A stretch of 64,000 bases of DNA from CAZEKB01 sp964512225 (GCA_964512225.1 CAZEKB010000001.1:115446-179445); one strand, 5' to 3'. Positions 25,051 to 33,986 are shown, counted from the stretch's first letter. The notes: a model not told the origin generated them from the letters alone. Program-made: numbers and translations.

Positions 25051-27371
25051 CCGACCGTCGCACGCCCCTCGGCGGCGCCTTCGAGGCGCTGGTTCACCTC
25101 CCCGCGCTCCTGCCCCTGGCGCTCTGTCGCCCGTTCTCCCTCGGAGGCCTGGTCTACGTCGCGGCGAGCGTGGCGGGCTTCCGCCTCTGCTTCGACCGGC
25201 GCTGGAGCCGGCCGCTCGCGAGCGCCGCCCTCGGGACGTTCATGGGCTTCGTGTGGATCTTCGCGAAAGGCACTGGTTCTGTTGCGGTTCTCGCTCTGCC
25301 GCTCGTGCTCGCGGGGGGCGTCGCGGCGCTCGCGAAGGTCACGCGCTCCGTCCCCTCGACGCGCACGGCGCCGGGCACGATCGCGCTCCTCCTCATCCTC
25401 GCGACGCTCGCCGCGCAGCGCGGCCTCGAGCCCACGGTCGTGCCCCCGCTGACGGACGACTTCTTCTACGCCCTGCGGGCCGACCCGGCGCCCGATCCCC
25501 TCACGGAAGAGGAGCGCGCCGCCGCCCTCGCCGTGGTCGACTCGGTGCTGCACGGGACCCGCGCCCCCGCCCTGCCGCCCCGCCTCGCCGCTCCGCCGGA
25601 GGGTCGGGTCTACGTCACGCTCTTCCGCCCGGTCCGCCGCGCCCGATGGAGCCGGGGCTCGTCGTCCGCCGGGTCGTTGGCGGACGCCCTGCGCGCCGCG
25701 GCGACCGAGGCCTGGAAGAGCGCCCCGAGGCGGTCCGCGTGGGCCCGCACGAAGGACGACGTGCGCGTCGTGATCGACCTCGCCGGGCCGGAGTCCGAGC
25801 TCGGCGGCAAGGCCCTCCGGGCGCTCGCGGCGGCGATCTACAAGCCGTTCGCGCCCTCGTTCGCGAAGTGGCGGTTCCTGGTCTACGACGGGGAGCCCGG
25901 GGTCGACGGCTTCCGCGTGCAGCGCGGCGACGCGGAGGGCGTCGTGCTCCCCGGCGACCAGATCTACTTCGGCTGGACCACCCCCCGGAGCCGGAAGCGG
26001 CGCTACCGCGACCACAACCTGCGGCCGCTGGAGCGCGAGCTGCGGCGGCGGGCGGGCCTCCCTCACGACGAGGTGTGGCCCGACGACTCGCGGCTCTTCA
26101 ACTTCCGCACCTACACGTTCGCGCGGCCGGACCCCGAGTCGTCGCGCACGATCGAGCTCTATCGCGGCAACGTCCTGCGCCCCGAGCTGCCCACGGAGGC
26201 GGAGCTCGTCGACGCGATCGACCGCGCCGGCGCTTGGCTCCTGAGCACCGTCGAGGAGGACGGGCGCTTCGACTACGAGTACTTCCCCAACCGGGACGAC
26301 CACGGCAAGGGCTACAACGAAGTGCGACACGCGGGCTCCGTCTACGGCCTGTTTCACCTCACGCACCTCGCTCGCTCCGAGCCCTCCCTCGCCGACCAGG
26401 CCGACGACTACCTGCGGGCCGGGCTCCTCGCGCTCGACCGCGTGTATCGCAACCTCGGCACGCCCCCCGGCGTCGAGCCCGAGGACGGCTACGTGGCCTT
26501 CCTCGAGGGTCGCGACGGCAAGAAGAGCAACTCCGGTGCCGTCGCGCTGACCCTCCTCAGCTTCCTGGAGCGCCCCACGGCGGAGCACACCGACGACCCC
26601 GAGCTCGCCGCCGCGATCCACCGCGAGGGCGACGAGGCGATCATGGCCGGCCTCGTGAAGACCTTGCTGGCCATGATCGACGAGCGCGGCTGGTTGTACG
26701 CGAAGTGGACGGACGCCCGGGACGGCGTCGTCATGGAGCGCGAGCCCCTCTACTACCCCGGGGAGGCGATGCTCGCGCTGGCCCGCTACCACGAGCAGGT
26801 GGGCTCGGAGGCCGCGCTGGAGGGGGCGAAGGCCATCGGCCGCCGGCAGGTCGCGCTGCTCGACCGCTTCTGGTCGCTGCCCGACCACTGGGTGATGCAG
26901 GCGCTGGATGTGCTCGATCGGCTCGATCCCGACAACCCCGACTGGCGCGCCGGCGGCTACGAGATGGCGCGGCGGTTCGTGGGAGACCAGTGCGGCGATC
27001 CCGGCAGCGGACTGCGACACAGGGCGCCGTTCCCCGACTACCGCGGTGCCTACCGGCGCGTGCAGGAGGTCCCTCGGACCACGCGGGCGGCGGCGCGAGG
27101 CGAGGCGGTGGGCGGCATCGCGCGGATCGCGTGGCGTCGCGGTGACCCGGCGGAGCAGCTCGAGGCGTCTCTCCTGGAAGGAGCACGTCACCTCATGGAG
27201 CAGATGTACACGCCGGACAACAGCTTCTTCTTCCCCGACCCGACCGAGGGGCTCGGCGCCATCCGCATGGGGATCATCGACAACCACATCCGCATCGACA
27301 ACAACCAGCACGGTGTGGTCGCGTTCGGGAACGCGCTCGAGGTGCTGCGACGTCGGGAGGCGGCGGAGTGA
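25047..27371 (+). CDS. Membrane protein with AMMECR1-like and alpha/alpha-toroid regions
   Basis: 774 aa. Residues about 10-130 contain roughly four transmembrane helices. Residues about 170-330 resemble AMMECR1-like domains (RVYVTLFRP, GVDGFRVQRGD followed by VLPGD), but the RGCIG-type core motif is not present. Residues about 360-770 are helical with repeated features of an alpha/alpha toroid (LYYPGEAMLALARYHE, DNSFFFPD, DNNQHGVVAFG), as in AGE-type epimerases and many glycan-active enzymes. The assignment is by pattern only and no activity can be named. Couplings at both ends (ATGA with the acyltransferase, GTGA with the cytochrome) tie the three genes together. Confidence 0.6.
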   Translation: MTDRRTPLGGAFEALVHLPALLPLALCRPFSLGGLVYVAASVAGFRLCFDRRWSRPLASAALGTFMGFVWIFAKGTGSVAVLALPLVLAGGVAALAKVTRSVPSTRTAPGTIALLLILATLAAQRGLEPTVVPPLTDDFFYALRADPAPDPLTEEERAAALAVVDSVLHGTRAPALPPRLAAPPEGRVYVTLFRPVRRARWSRGSSSAGSLADALRAAATEAWKSAPRRSAWARTKDDVRVVIDLAGPESELGGKALRALAAAIYKPFAPSFAKWRFLVYDGEPGVDGFRVQRGDAEGVVLPGDQIYFGWTTPRSRKRRYRDHNLRPLERELRRRAGLPHDEVWPDDSRLFNFRTYTFARPDPESSRTIELYRGNVLRPELPTEAELVDAIDRAGAWLLSTVEEDGRFDYEYFPNRDDHGKGYNEVRHAGSVYGLFHLTHLARSEPSLADQADDYLRAGLLALDRVYRNLGTPPGVEPEDGYVAFLEGRDGKKSNSGAVALTLLSFLERPTAEHTDDPELAAAIHREGDEAIMAGLVKTLLAMIDERGWLYAKWTDARDGVVMEREPLYYPGEAMLALARYHEQVGSEAALEGAKAIGRRQVALLDRFWSLPDHWVMQALDVLDRLDPDNPDWRAGGYEMARRFVGDQCGDPGSGLRHRAPFPDYRGAYRRVQEVPRTTRAAARGEAVGGIARIAWRRGDPAEQLEASLLEGARHLMEQMYTPDNSFFFPDPTEGLGAIRMGIIDNHIRIDNNQHGVVAFGNALEVLRRREAAE

Positions 27372-28825
27372 CGCTGCGGGCGCTCGCGCTCCTGGGGGCG
27401 GCGCTGCTCTCGTTCGCGGCCGCGGGGTCGGGTCGGGCGCAGGACCCCGCACCGTCGGACCCCACCCCGGTCGCCCCCGCGCACCGGGTCGCCGAGGGCA
27501 CGGCGGACGTGCTGGGCACGGGCCCGGAGCTGCGGCCCCCCGCGCTCGACGCCTCGCTGATTCGCGTGGAAGACAACGAGATCGTCACGGCGGCCCAGGC
27601 GGCGGGCGACGGACTCACCGCCTACTTCTACTTTTCAGCGAGTTGCCCCCACTGCATTCAAGTGGCACAGGAGCTCTCGGACCTGGCGAAGCGCTTCGGC
27701 GACGAGATCCGGTTCGTGGGCGTGGGGACCGGCTCGAACTCACTCTCGGAGATTCGAGAATTCAAGGACGAGTTCAAGTTCGACTTCGGGTTCTACAAGG
27801 ACTTCAGCCGGCGTTTCGGAGCGGACAACGACGCGGCCTCGACCCCGCAGCTGTACCTCGTCCGTCGGCTCCCCGATCCGGGCGGGTTCGAGACCCTGTT
27901 CGAGCTGCGGCCGTTCTGGGCGGGCGCGGCGCTGGTGCTCGAGATGCGCGCCCGCGTGCTGCTCGGCGAGGACCCGTGGCAGGCCGTGGCCGCGCGGCCG
28001 TTCCACGGGGCCCGGGCCTGCGGGACGTGCCACGTGCAGGAGTATCGAAGCTGGGGCCTGACCCACCACTCCGTCGCCTACTGGACCCTCTACGAGCGCA
28101 AGGAGACGGAGAACACCCAGTGCGTGGGCTGTCACGTCACCGGGCTCGGCGCCGAGGGGGGGTTCGTCCTCGGCGATCACGGCTCGCTCTCGGCGGACGT
28201 GACGTGCGAGGCGTGTCACGGCGGGGGCGGACCGCACGGGGGGGAGCGGGTGCCCGCGGCGGCGGCGAAGGACGTCTGCGTCGGCTGCCACGACGCGGAC
28301 CACTCGGTCCGGTTCTCGGTCGAGCGAGGCCTCCCGCACATCGATCACTTCGCGTCGGCCGCGATGTCGCCCGTGGAGTACCGCAAGGCGCGCGAGGACC
28401 TCGTCGAGGGACGCGCCCCGCGCCCGCTGACCGCCTTCCCCGAGGGGGCGCACGTCGGGTCGAAGGCCTGCGCCGACTGCCACGCGCGGGAGTCCAGGTC
28501 GTACCGGAAGGACCCCCACGCGAAGGCGATGGAGACGCTCGTCGCGCGCGGGTCGGCGAAGGACCCGGCCTGCGTCGGCTGTCACTCCCTCGCGCGGGCG
28601 GACGATGTCCTCGACCACTTCGCCGGGGGCGTCGGCTGCGAGTCCTGCCACGGCCCCGGCGAGCAGCACGTGGCCGCCGAGGGGGGTACCGAGAACATCG
28701 TCGGCCTGGGCGACTCGTGCCCCGTGTGCATCATCGAGGCGATCTGCACCCGCTGCCACACGCCCGAGCAGGACCCCGACTGGGACCTGGAGTCCGCCTT
28801 GAAGAAGGTGGGGCACAAGCCCTAG
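27368..28825 (+). CDS. Secreted thioredoxin-like / octahaem cytochrome c fusion
   Basis: 485 aa. A signal peptide (about 1-25) is followed by a thioredoxin-fold domain (about 60-200) with the redox pair Cys93-Pro-His-Cys96, a DsbA/TlpA-like active site. Eight CxxCH haem sites then run to the C-terminus (CGTCH, CVGCH three times, CEACH, CADCH, CESCH, CTRCH). An additional CPVC pair lies just ahead of the last haem site. Cytochrome part resembles the c554-like multihaem family. The fusion suggests haem-linked thiol redox or peroxide/thiol chemistry outside the inner membrane. GTG at 27368 overlaps the upstream stop. Confidence 0.85.
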   Translation: MTLRALALLGAALLSFAAAGSGRAQDPAPSDPTPVAPAHRVAEGTADVLGTGPELRPPALDASLIRVEDNEIVTAAQAAGDGLTAYFYFSASCPHCIQVAQELSDLAKRFGDEIRFVGVGTGSNSLSEIREFKDEFKFDFGFYKDFSRRFGADNDAASTPQLYLVRRLPDPGGFETLFELRPFWAGAALVLEMRARVLLGEDPWQAVAARPFHGARACGTCHVQEYRSWGLTHHSVAYWTLYERKETENTQCVGCHVTGLGAEGGFVLGDHGSLSADVTCEACHGGGGPHGGERVPAAAAKDVCVGCHDADHSVRFSVERGLPHIDHFASAAMSPVEYRKAREDLVEGRAPRPLTAFPEGAHVGSKACADCHARESRSYRKDPHAKAMETLVARGSAKDPACVGCHSLARADDVLDHFAGGVGCESCHGPGEQHVAAEGGTENIVGLGDSCPVCIIEAICTRCHTPEQDPDWDLESALKKVGHKP

Positions 28826-28837
28826 ATCACGGAGGAA

Positions 28838-31342
28838 TCAGCCGAGGAGCTCGTGCACGGCCGCGAGCACCCGGTGGAACGGGGCCTGGAGTGGCCGCAG
28901 GGCCGACGGCAAGGAGTTCAGGAAGGTCCGACCGTACCGGCGACGGATGATCCGCGCGTCCAGCACGACCACGGCGCCCCGGTCGTCGCGGTGCCGCACG
29001 AGCCGCCCGAAGCCCTGCTTGAACTTGAGGACCGCCTGGGGGACGGAGAGGTCGCGGAAGGCGTCGCCCCCCTCCTCTTCGATGCGCTCCGCCCGCGCCT
29101 TCTGGATCGGCTCGCTGGGCACGCGGAAGGGCAGTCGCGGCAATACGACGCAGGAGAGCGCCTCGCCGCGGACGTCGACCCCCTCCCAGAACGAGTCGGT
29201 GCCGAAGAGGGCGGCGCGGGGCGTGGTGCGGAAGGTCTTCAGCATCGCGTCCCGGGGGAGCTCGCCCTGGCGCAGGACGCGGAACGAAGGCCCCAACCGC
29301 GGCGCCACGGCGTCGGCGGCCCGGCGCAGGGCCGAGTACGACGTGAACAGCACGAAGGTCCGCCCTCGGGCGGCCTCGATCAGGGCGCAGAGCGTGTCCG
29401 CGACCGCGTCGTCGTAGCCGGGACGGCCGGGCTCGGGGAGGTCCGACGGGAGGCCCAGCAGTACCTGGCGGCCGTAGTCGAACGGCGACGGGACCAGCAG
29501 ACCGTCGGACCGCTCCGCCCCCGCGGCGGCCCGCAGCCCGGTGCGCGCGTGGAAGTGCTCGAAGCGCCCGGCCACCGCGAGCGTCGCGGAGGTGAGCACG
29601 ATCGAGGCCGCGCCCTGCACGAGCGTCTCGCGGACGACGTCGGCGACGTCGATCGGCTTGCGGTGGAACCGGGGGCTGGTCCGGTCGTCCCGGGACGTCC
29701 GGAGCTCGATCCAGCGGCAAGAGTCCCCGTCGGGCACGAGCAGCGTCCGCAGGGTGGCCGCGAACTCGACGAGCCGTCGCTGGGCGCTGCCGAGGTCCAT
29801 GCTGCTCTGGACGTTCTTGCGTCGGAACCCGTCGTCCATGTCGCCGAAGCGGGCCTTCGCGTGCTCCACCGACCGCGCGGTCGTTGCGAGCTCCCGCCCG
29901 AGCTGCTCCAGGGGCTCGGCGAGGGCGGCGTGCAGGTCCGGGCGCCGGTCTTCGAGGTCGTCCTCGAGCCGCAGCTGCAGGCTCCGGCGATCCCCCTCGG
30001 ACGACCGCAGGACCTCGACGATCTCGTCGCAGCGCGCCCGCACGACCTGGCGAGCGAGCTCCACGTCGGACGACAGGCTGTCCACCGCCGCGAAGAGCTC
30101 GTCGCGCTCCGGGCTCGGGCCCGCCTCGCGCAGGACGTTCCGGAGGCGCCCGACGACGCCCTTTCCCCGCCCCCGAACCGGCCGGAGCCGCCCGAGGACC
30201 CGGAGCATGCCCGGCAGCCCGACCTCGGCCCCGGCGAAGTCCGTCGCCGTGTCTTCGAGGTGGTGCGCCTCGTCCAGCACCACGTGGCGGTAGCGCGGGA
30301 GCAGCCCGCCGGGGACGCCCTCGCGCTTGAGGTGAAGGTCCGCGAGCAGCAGGTGGTGGTTCACGAGGAGCAGCTGGGCCTGCGCGGCCGACCGGCGCGA
30401 CGAGTAGTAGAAGCAGCTCTCGTAGTACGGGCACCGCACCCGCAGCGTGTGTTCGGTGTTGGACTGGACCCCCTCCCACCGGTCCCGCGGGGGGACGAAG
30501 GGCAGGTCGTGCACGGACCCGTCGGGCGTGGCGCGCGACCAGTCGAGGATCTGCTCGAGGAAGCGTCGCTCCTCCGGGTCGGACGTGGCCGAGACCTCGG
30601 CCAGCCGGGACTGCAGCTTGCGCTTGCACAGGTAGTTGCCGCGGCCCTGGAGCAGCGCCGCGCGCACCTCGGGGAACAGCTTGCGGACGACCGGCACGTC
30701 CTGGTTCATGAGCTGCTGTTGCAAGTGGATCGTGCGGGTGGCGACGGCGACGCGGTCGCCGTTCTCGAGCGCGCGCATCGCCGACGGCAGGAGGTACGCG
30801 AGCGACTTGCCCGTGCCCGTGCCCGCCTCGGCCACGAGGACGCGGTCCCCGTTCTGCGTCTGGGCGACGTGCTGGGCCAGCTCGATCTGACCGGGTCGCG
30901 GCTCGAACCCGTCGAGCATCGCCGGGAGGGCCCCGTCGGCGGTGAACACCAGCGCCACGGCCTCGTCGGCCAGGGGCTTCGCGTCGCTCTTGGGCGGCTC
31001 CACGACGACGTAGACGGCCTCCGCCGTGTTGTCGACGATGTAGAACCCGACGCCCTCCTGCCCGTAGTGCGACGCGAGCCGCAGGTCCGCCTCCGAAGGG
31101 GTCAGTCGCCCCGACGGGTGGTTGTGGATGACGACCTCGCCGCTGCGCCCGAGCTGCAGCAGGGCGGGGACCGCGGTCTTGTGCCCGCGGCAATGCACCT
31201 CGATGTCCTCGACGACGCCGTGCTCGTCCCGCTTGCCCAGGAAGAACACCTCGTTGCCGTCGGCCTCGAGGATCGCGTCGGAGATCTCGACCCGGGCGCG
31301 GGGCGTGATCCGGTGCTCGATGCCCTGCAGTCCGCCCGTCAC
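28838..31342 (-). CDS. DinG-family helicase with N-terminal JAMM/JAB domain
   Basis: 834 aa. Residues about 10-115 form a JAB domain with full JAMM ligands (Glu31, His73-x-His75-Pro-Ser-Gly, Ser83, Asp86), as in RadC. Residues about 145-834 form an XPD/DinG superfamily 2 helicase: Walker A AGTGTGKS (173-180), DEAH (357-360), later FGTDSFWEGVDV and QGFGRLVR. Only three of the four Fe-S cluster Cys are seen: Cys239, Cys304, Cys310. The position before CPYY, normally Cys, is Thr/His (His298 nearby). Predicted 5'-3' DNA or R-loop unwinding in repair. GTG 31342. Diverges from the gene at 31373 with only 30 bases between. Confidence 0.85.
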   Translation of the reverse strand: MTGGLQGIEHRITPRARVEISDAILEADGNEVFFLGKRDEHGVVEDIEVHCRGHKTAVPALLQLGRSGEVVIHNHPSGRLTPSEADLRLASHYGQEGVGFYIVDNTAEAVYVVVEPPKSDAKPLADEAVALVFTADGALPAMLDGFEPRPGQIELAQHVAQTQNGDRVLVAEAGTGTGKSLAYLLPSAMRALENGDRVAVATRTIHLQQQLMNQDVPVVRKLFPEVRAALLQGRGNYLCKRKLQSRLAEVSATSDPEERRFLEQILDWSRATPDGSVHDLPFVPPRDRWEGVQSNTEHTLRVRCPYYESCFYYSSRRSAAQAQLLLVNHHLLLADLHLKREGVPGGLLPRYRHVVLDEAHHLEDTATDFAGAEVGLPGMLRVLGRLRPVRGRGKGVVGRLRNVLREAGPSPERDELFAAVDSLSSDVELARQVVRARCDEIVEVLRSSEGDRRSLQLRLEDDLEDRRPDLHAALAEPLEQLGRELATTARSVEHAKARFGDMDDGFRRKNVQSSMDLGSAQRRLVEFAATLRTLLVPDGDSCRWIELRTSRDDRTSPRFHRKPIDVADVVRETLVQGAASIVLTSATLAVAGRFEHFHARTGLRAAAGAERSDGLLVPSPFDYGRQVLLGLPSDLPEPGRPGYDDAVADTLCALIEAARGRTFVLFTSYSALRRAADAVAPRLGPSFRVLRQGELPRDAMLKTFRTTPRAALFGTDSFWEGVDVRGEALSCVVLPRLPFRVPSEPIQKARAERIEEEGGDAFRDLSVPQAVLKFKQGFGRLVRHRDDRGAVVVLDARIIRRRYGRTFLNSLPSALRPLQAPFHRVLAAVHELLG

Positions 31343-31372
31343 CGGCGGAGACTACTCTGCTAGACCCCCCGC

Positions 31373-32248
31373 GTGCGTCCCGGCCCCGACTCCCCTCCCC
31401 CCCCTCGCGTGGCGCTCCTGGGCGTCGGTCGCGCGGGGCGGGCGTTGCTCGCCGAGTTCACGGCCGCGGGGGTGCCCGTCGTGGGGGCCTGGAACCGCTC
31501 CCCGGTCGCCGGCGTCGGGCCGGCGATCGCCTCGGGCGGGGACCCCTCGACGCACCTGGCGGCGTGGGGGGCGGACGTCGTCCTCGTCGCGGTGCGGGAC
31601 GACGCGATCCCCGCCTTCATCGGGTCCCTCCGACCTCCCGCGAGCACGGTCGTCCTCCACACGTCGGGATCCCTGCCGCTGTCCGCCGTGCTCGCGCCCG
31701 AGGGCGCGCACCTGGGGGGCTGGCATCCGCTGCAGTCGTTCGGAGCGTCCGCGCGGGGCGACGTCCCCGTGCCGCCCTACTGGGTCGCCCTGGACGGCGA
31801 CGACACCGCGGTCGCCGCGGGCCGGGCTCTGGCGCAGGCGACCGGTCACCCCTCGGTGGAGGTGCGTGGCGCGGCGAAGGCCGCCTACCACGCGGCCGCC
31901 GTCCTCGCCTCCAACGCGTTCGTCGCGCTCGAGGCCGTCGCGGTGTCCGTCATGGAGTCCGCGGGGGTCCCTCGCGAGGCCTGCTGGCCGCTGCTGCAGC
32001 CGCTCGTGCACGGGACGCTGAACAACCTCGCGGACGGCGACTTCCGGCGCGCGATCACGGGTCCGGTGGCCCGCGGCGACGCCCGGACCGTGGGCCGAAA
32101 CCTGGAAGCGGCCCGGGCCGTCGCGGGGGCATCCGACGTGTACCGAGCCCTCGCCTCGGAGGCCCTCCGCCTGGTCGCCGACGATCTCGACGACGATGTC
32201 GCGGACGCGGTGCGGGGGGCGATCGACGACCGGGACGGACCGGTTTGA
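31373..32248 (+). CDS. Rossmann-like / DUF2520 protein
   Basis: 291 aa. N-terminal NADP-type Rossmann motif LLGVGRAGRAL, then DVVLVAVRDDAI and VLHTSGSLP, and a C-terminal helical domain with WHPLQSFG, AAKAAYHAAAVLASN and LVHGTLNNL. This layout is the Rossmann_like plus DUF2520 family, often found beside pantothenate or folate genes; substrate is unknown. GTG at 31373 starts the protein with a short Pro-rich lead. It is followed by a strong promoter for the small gene at 32381. Confidence 0.8.
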   Translation: MRPGPDSPPPPRVALLGVGRAGRALLAEFTAAGVPVVGAWNRSPVAGVGPAIASGGDPSTHLAAWGADVVLVAVRDDAIPAFIGSLRPPASTVVLHTSGSLPLSAVLAPEGAHLGGWHPLQSFGASARGDVPVPPYWVALDGDDTAVAAGRALAQATGHPSVEVRGAAKAAYHAAAVLASNAFVALEAVAVSVMESAGVPREACWPLLQPLVHGTLNNLADGDFRRAITGPVARGDARTVGRNLEAARAVAGASDVYRALASEALRLVADDLDDDVADAVRGAIDDRDGPV

Positions 32249-32270
32249 GGGACGGGTCAATCCCGGCCCC

Positions 32271-32299
32271 TTGGACACCCCGTAGCCGAGGTCTATAGT
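32271..32299 (+). promoter_or_regulatory. Strong sigma70-type promoter for the 57-aa protein gene
   Basis: TTGGAC (32271-32276), a 17-base spacer and TATAGT (32294-32299). It is among the best -35/-10 pairs in the window. The leader to the GTG at 32381 would be about 75 bases. Confidence 0.65.
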
Positions 32300-32380
32300 C
32301 GAAGAGCGCGGGCCCCGTACTTCGGCGGGGGACGTGCATCGGGCCGGCCCCGGTCGGTCCTTCCCGCGGGAGTCGACAGC

Positions 32381-32554
32381 GTGCTGGACGCGTACATCAT
32401 CGAGAAGATCAAGCGGGAGCAGGAGCGGCAGGAGTCCGAACGCATTCCTCTGCACATCGAGCCGGTGCCCCACCGTCGGGGCGACCGGGACGATCGCGGC
32501 CGAGACGAGCGCGAGCGGCGCCCCGAGCGGGGCGTCGTGATCATCGACTTCTAG
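32381..32554 (+). CDS. 57-aa charged protein, likely real
   Basis: GTG start (VLDAYIIEKIKREQERQ) to TAG. The N-terminal 20 residues predict an amphipathic helix, the middle is Arg/Asp/Glu-rich and disordered, and the C-terminus is a hydrophobic GVVIIDF. I recall similar small proteins with a LDAYIIE start and an IIDF end from myxobacterial and other genomes, but cannot confirm it here. A strong promoter precedes it and no other gene uses that promoter. Function unknown. The hydrophobic end could be a docking peptide. Confidence 0.6.
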   Translation: MLDAYIIEKIKREQERQESERIPLHIEPVPHRRGDRDDRGRDERERRPERGVVIIDF

Positions 32555-32651
32555 GGCCCCCCGAGCCCACGCTCCCCCATCCCCGGCACCGCCCCGCGGC
32601 GGCACGAGCACCCCTCGTTCAAACGACGAACAGAATTCCCGGCTGGGGGTG

Positions 32652-32668
32652 GCCCTGCCTTCGAGGGC
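32652..32668 (-). terminator. Possible hairpin downstream of tRNA-Arg
   Basis: GCCCT / AGGGC stem with a 7-base loop, four bases beyond the encoded CCA of the tRNA on the minus strand. No T-tract; a weak terminator or processing hairpin at best. Confidence 0.3.
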
Positions 32669-32672
32669 ATAT

Positions 32673-32749
32673 TGGTGGAGCCGGCGGGATTCGAACCCAC
32701 GACCTCTGGCTTCGGAGGCCAGCACTCTATCCGGCTGAGCTACGGCTCC
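32673..32749 (-). tRNA. tRNA-Arg (anticodon CCG)
   Basis: Folds as a full cloverleaf: acceptor GGAGCCG / CGGCTCC, a D-arm with GTAGCTCAGC, anticodon stem CTGGC / GCCAG around loop CTCCGAA (anticodon CCG, reads CGG), and T-arm GTGGGTTCGAATCCC. The CCA end is genome-encoded (32673-32675). It lies between the 57-aa gene and the rdgC-like pair. Confidence 0.97.
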
Positions 32750-32760
32750 AGGCCGCGGGC

Positions 32761-33363
32761 TTATACCCGGGGCTGCGGGCGTCCCGCAACCCAGGCGCGG
32801 ATCGCGGGCACGGTGTTCGTATTCCAGTCGCCGGCGAGGCGCTCGGCCGCGAAGACGTGAAACAGGGCATCGAGGATGGCGGTGGCCTCCTCGAGCAGGA
32901 ACATGCGCTCGAGGATGCGCTCGTCGAGTCCGTCCTTGACCTCCCCCGGGACCTTCAGGCCCGCGATCTCGAGGCCCTCGCCCTTGAAGGAGAGCTGGTA
33001 CTCGCGCTCGCGGATGCGGAGCCCGAGCCGCGCGCTCTCCACGACCTTGCCGCTGCGCAGGGCCGTGCGAGCTTCGTCCGTGGTGGCCGGCGCGCCGCCC
33101 TTCAGATCGCTGATCTGGGGGTCCTCGCCGTCGGTCTTGAACTGGATGCGATCGTCGATCCAGAACTCCACGGGGTCGAAGCCCGGCAGGGGTACGTTCC
33201 CGAAGTCCCGCTCGCTGCGCCACCACAACCAGAGCAGGAACTCCTTGCCCAGGAAGAAGGACGCCGGGTGGTCGGCGGGGTGCAGATCGAGGCTGCTCGA
33301 GATCCAGTCCTCGGGAGACGTCGTGCCCTCGAGCGTCTCGAACAGCTCCTCTTCGACGCTCAT
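32761..33363 (-). CDS. RdgC-like protein, C-terminal-half homologue
   Basis: 200 aa. The motif FLGKEFLLWLWWRSE near residue 39 matches the block found in the C-terminal half of some recombination-associated RdgC proteins. The rest is beta-rich with a helical end (LEEATAILDALFHVFAAERL). ATG at 33363 overlaps the stop of the companion gene (ATGA), so the two products are probably made in equal amounts and assemble. RdgC is a ring-forming DNA-binding protein that restrains RecA in E. coli; assignment here is by pattern. Confidence 0.65.
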   Translation of the reverse strand: MSVEEELFETLEGTTSPEDWISSSLDLHPADHPASFFLGKEFLLWLWWRSERDFGNVPLPGFDPVEFWIDDRIQFKTDGEDPQISDLKGGAPATTDEARTALRSGKVVESARLGLRIREREYQLSFKGEGLEIAGLKVPGEVKDGLDERILERMFLLEEATAILDALFHVFAAERLAGDWNTNTVPAIRAWVAGRPQPRV

Positions 33364-33986
33364 CGGGCCACCTCCGGGCGGTAGTCCGCGTACCCGATCT
33401 GGTCGAGGGCGGGCACCCACGTCTTCGACTTGCGGTGCTCCGCGATGAGCTGGAGCGGCCCCACCGGGCGAGTCTCGAGGGAGAAGGTCTTGGCGAAGTG
33501 GGTGCGGAAGGCCTCGTTCGTCGTCCCCGAGGTCGAGAAGATGCGCACGATGTCGTCCTTGAGATCCCAGGCGACGTCGTGGACTCCGACCGCGGGCAGC
33601 TGACGGGGCAGGAGCTCCAGCTCGAGCTGCTCGCGCATCTCCTTCTTGATCACCGCCGGGACCCGCTCCCGCCCGCTCTCGGAGAGCCAATCGCGGATGC
33701 GCAGGTCGAGCAGGGCGGAGACGAGCTTCGCGGGCAGCCGCTTGTCGTCGATGCGCAACGAGAAGCAGAAGTACTGGTCGAAGAACACGTTCTGCGTGGA
33801 GAAGTCCGTGTCGCAGAGGTTCTCGAGGGTCACCCAGCCGAGGTTGCGCCCGCCCTTCGCGGCCGAGCGGGGCTCCCGGAAGCAGTGCTCGGTGAGCAGC
33901 TCCACGAGCCGATCGCGGCCCAAGGCGTCGCTGCGCCCGATCACTCGATAGCGGCGCACGCTCATCGCGCCCGAGAGCAGCGGCAT
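33360..33986 (-). CDS. RdgC-like protein, N-terminal-half homologue
   Basis: 208 aa. Blocks resembling RdgC include GWVTLENL, FSLRIDDKRLPAKLV, a helix with ERVPAVIKKEMREQLELELLPRQLP and a segment comparable to FAKTFSLETRPVGPL. Together with the following 200-aa gene it gives about the 300-400 aa expected of an RdgC-like whole. ATG at 33986 has AGGAG six bases upstream; ATG 33965 is a less likely alternative. A good minus-strand promoter lies 55 bases ahead, overlapping the promoter of the divergent FHA gene. Confidence 0.65.
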   Translation of the reverse strand: MPLLSGAMSVRRYRVIGRSDALGRDRLVELLTEHCFREPRSAAKGGRNLGWVTLENLCDTDFSTQNVFFDQYFCFSLRIDDKRLPAKLVSALLDLRIRDWLSESGRERVPAVIKKEMREQLELELLPRQLPAVGVHDVAWDLKDDIVRIFSTSGTTNEAFRTHFAKTFSLETRPVGPLQLIAEHRKSKTWVPALDQIGYADYRPEVAR

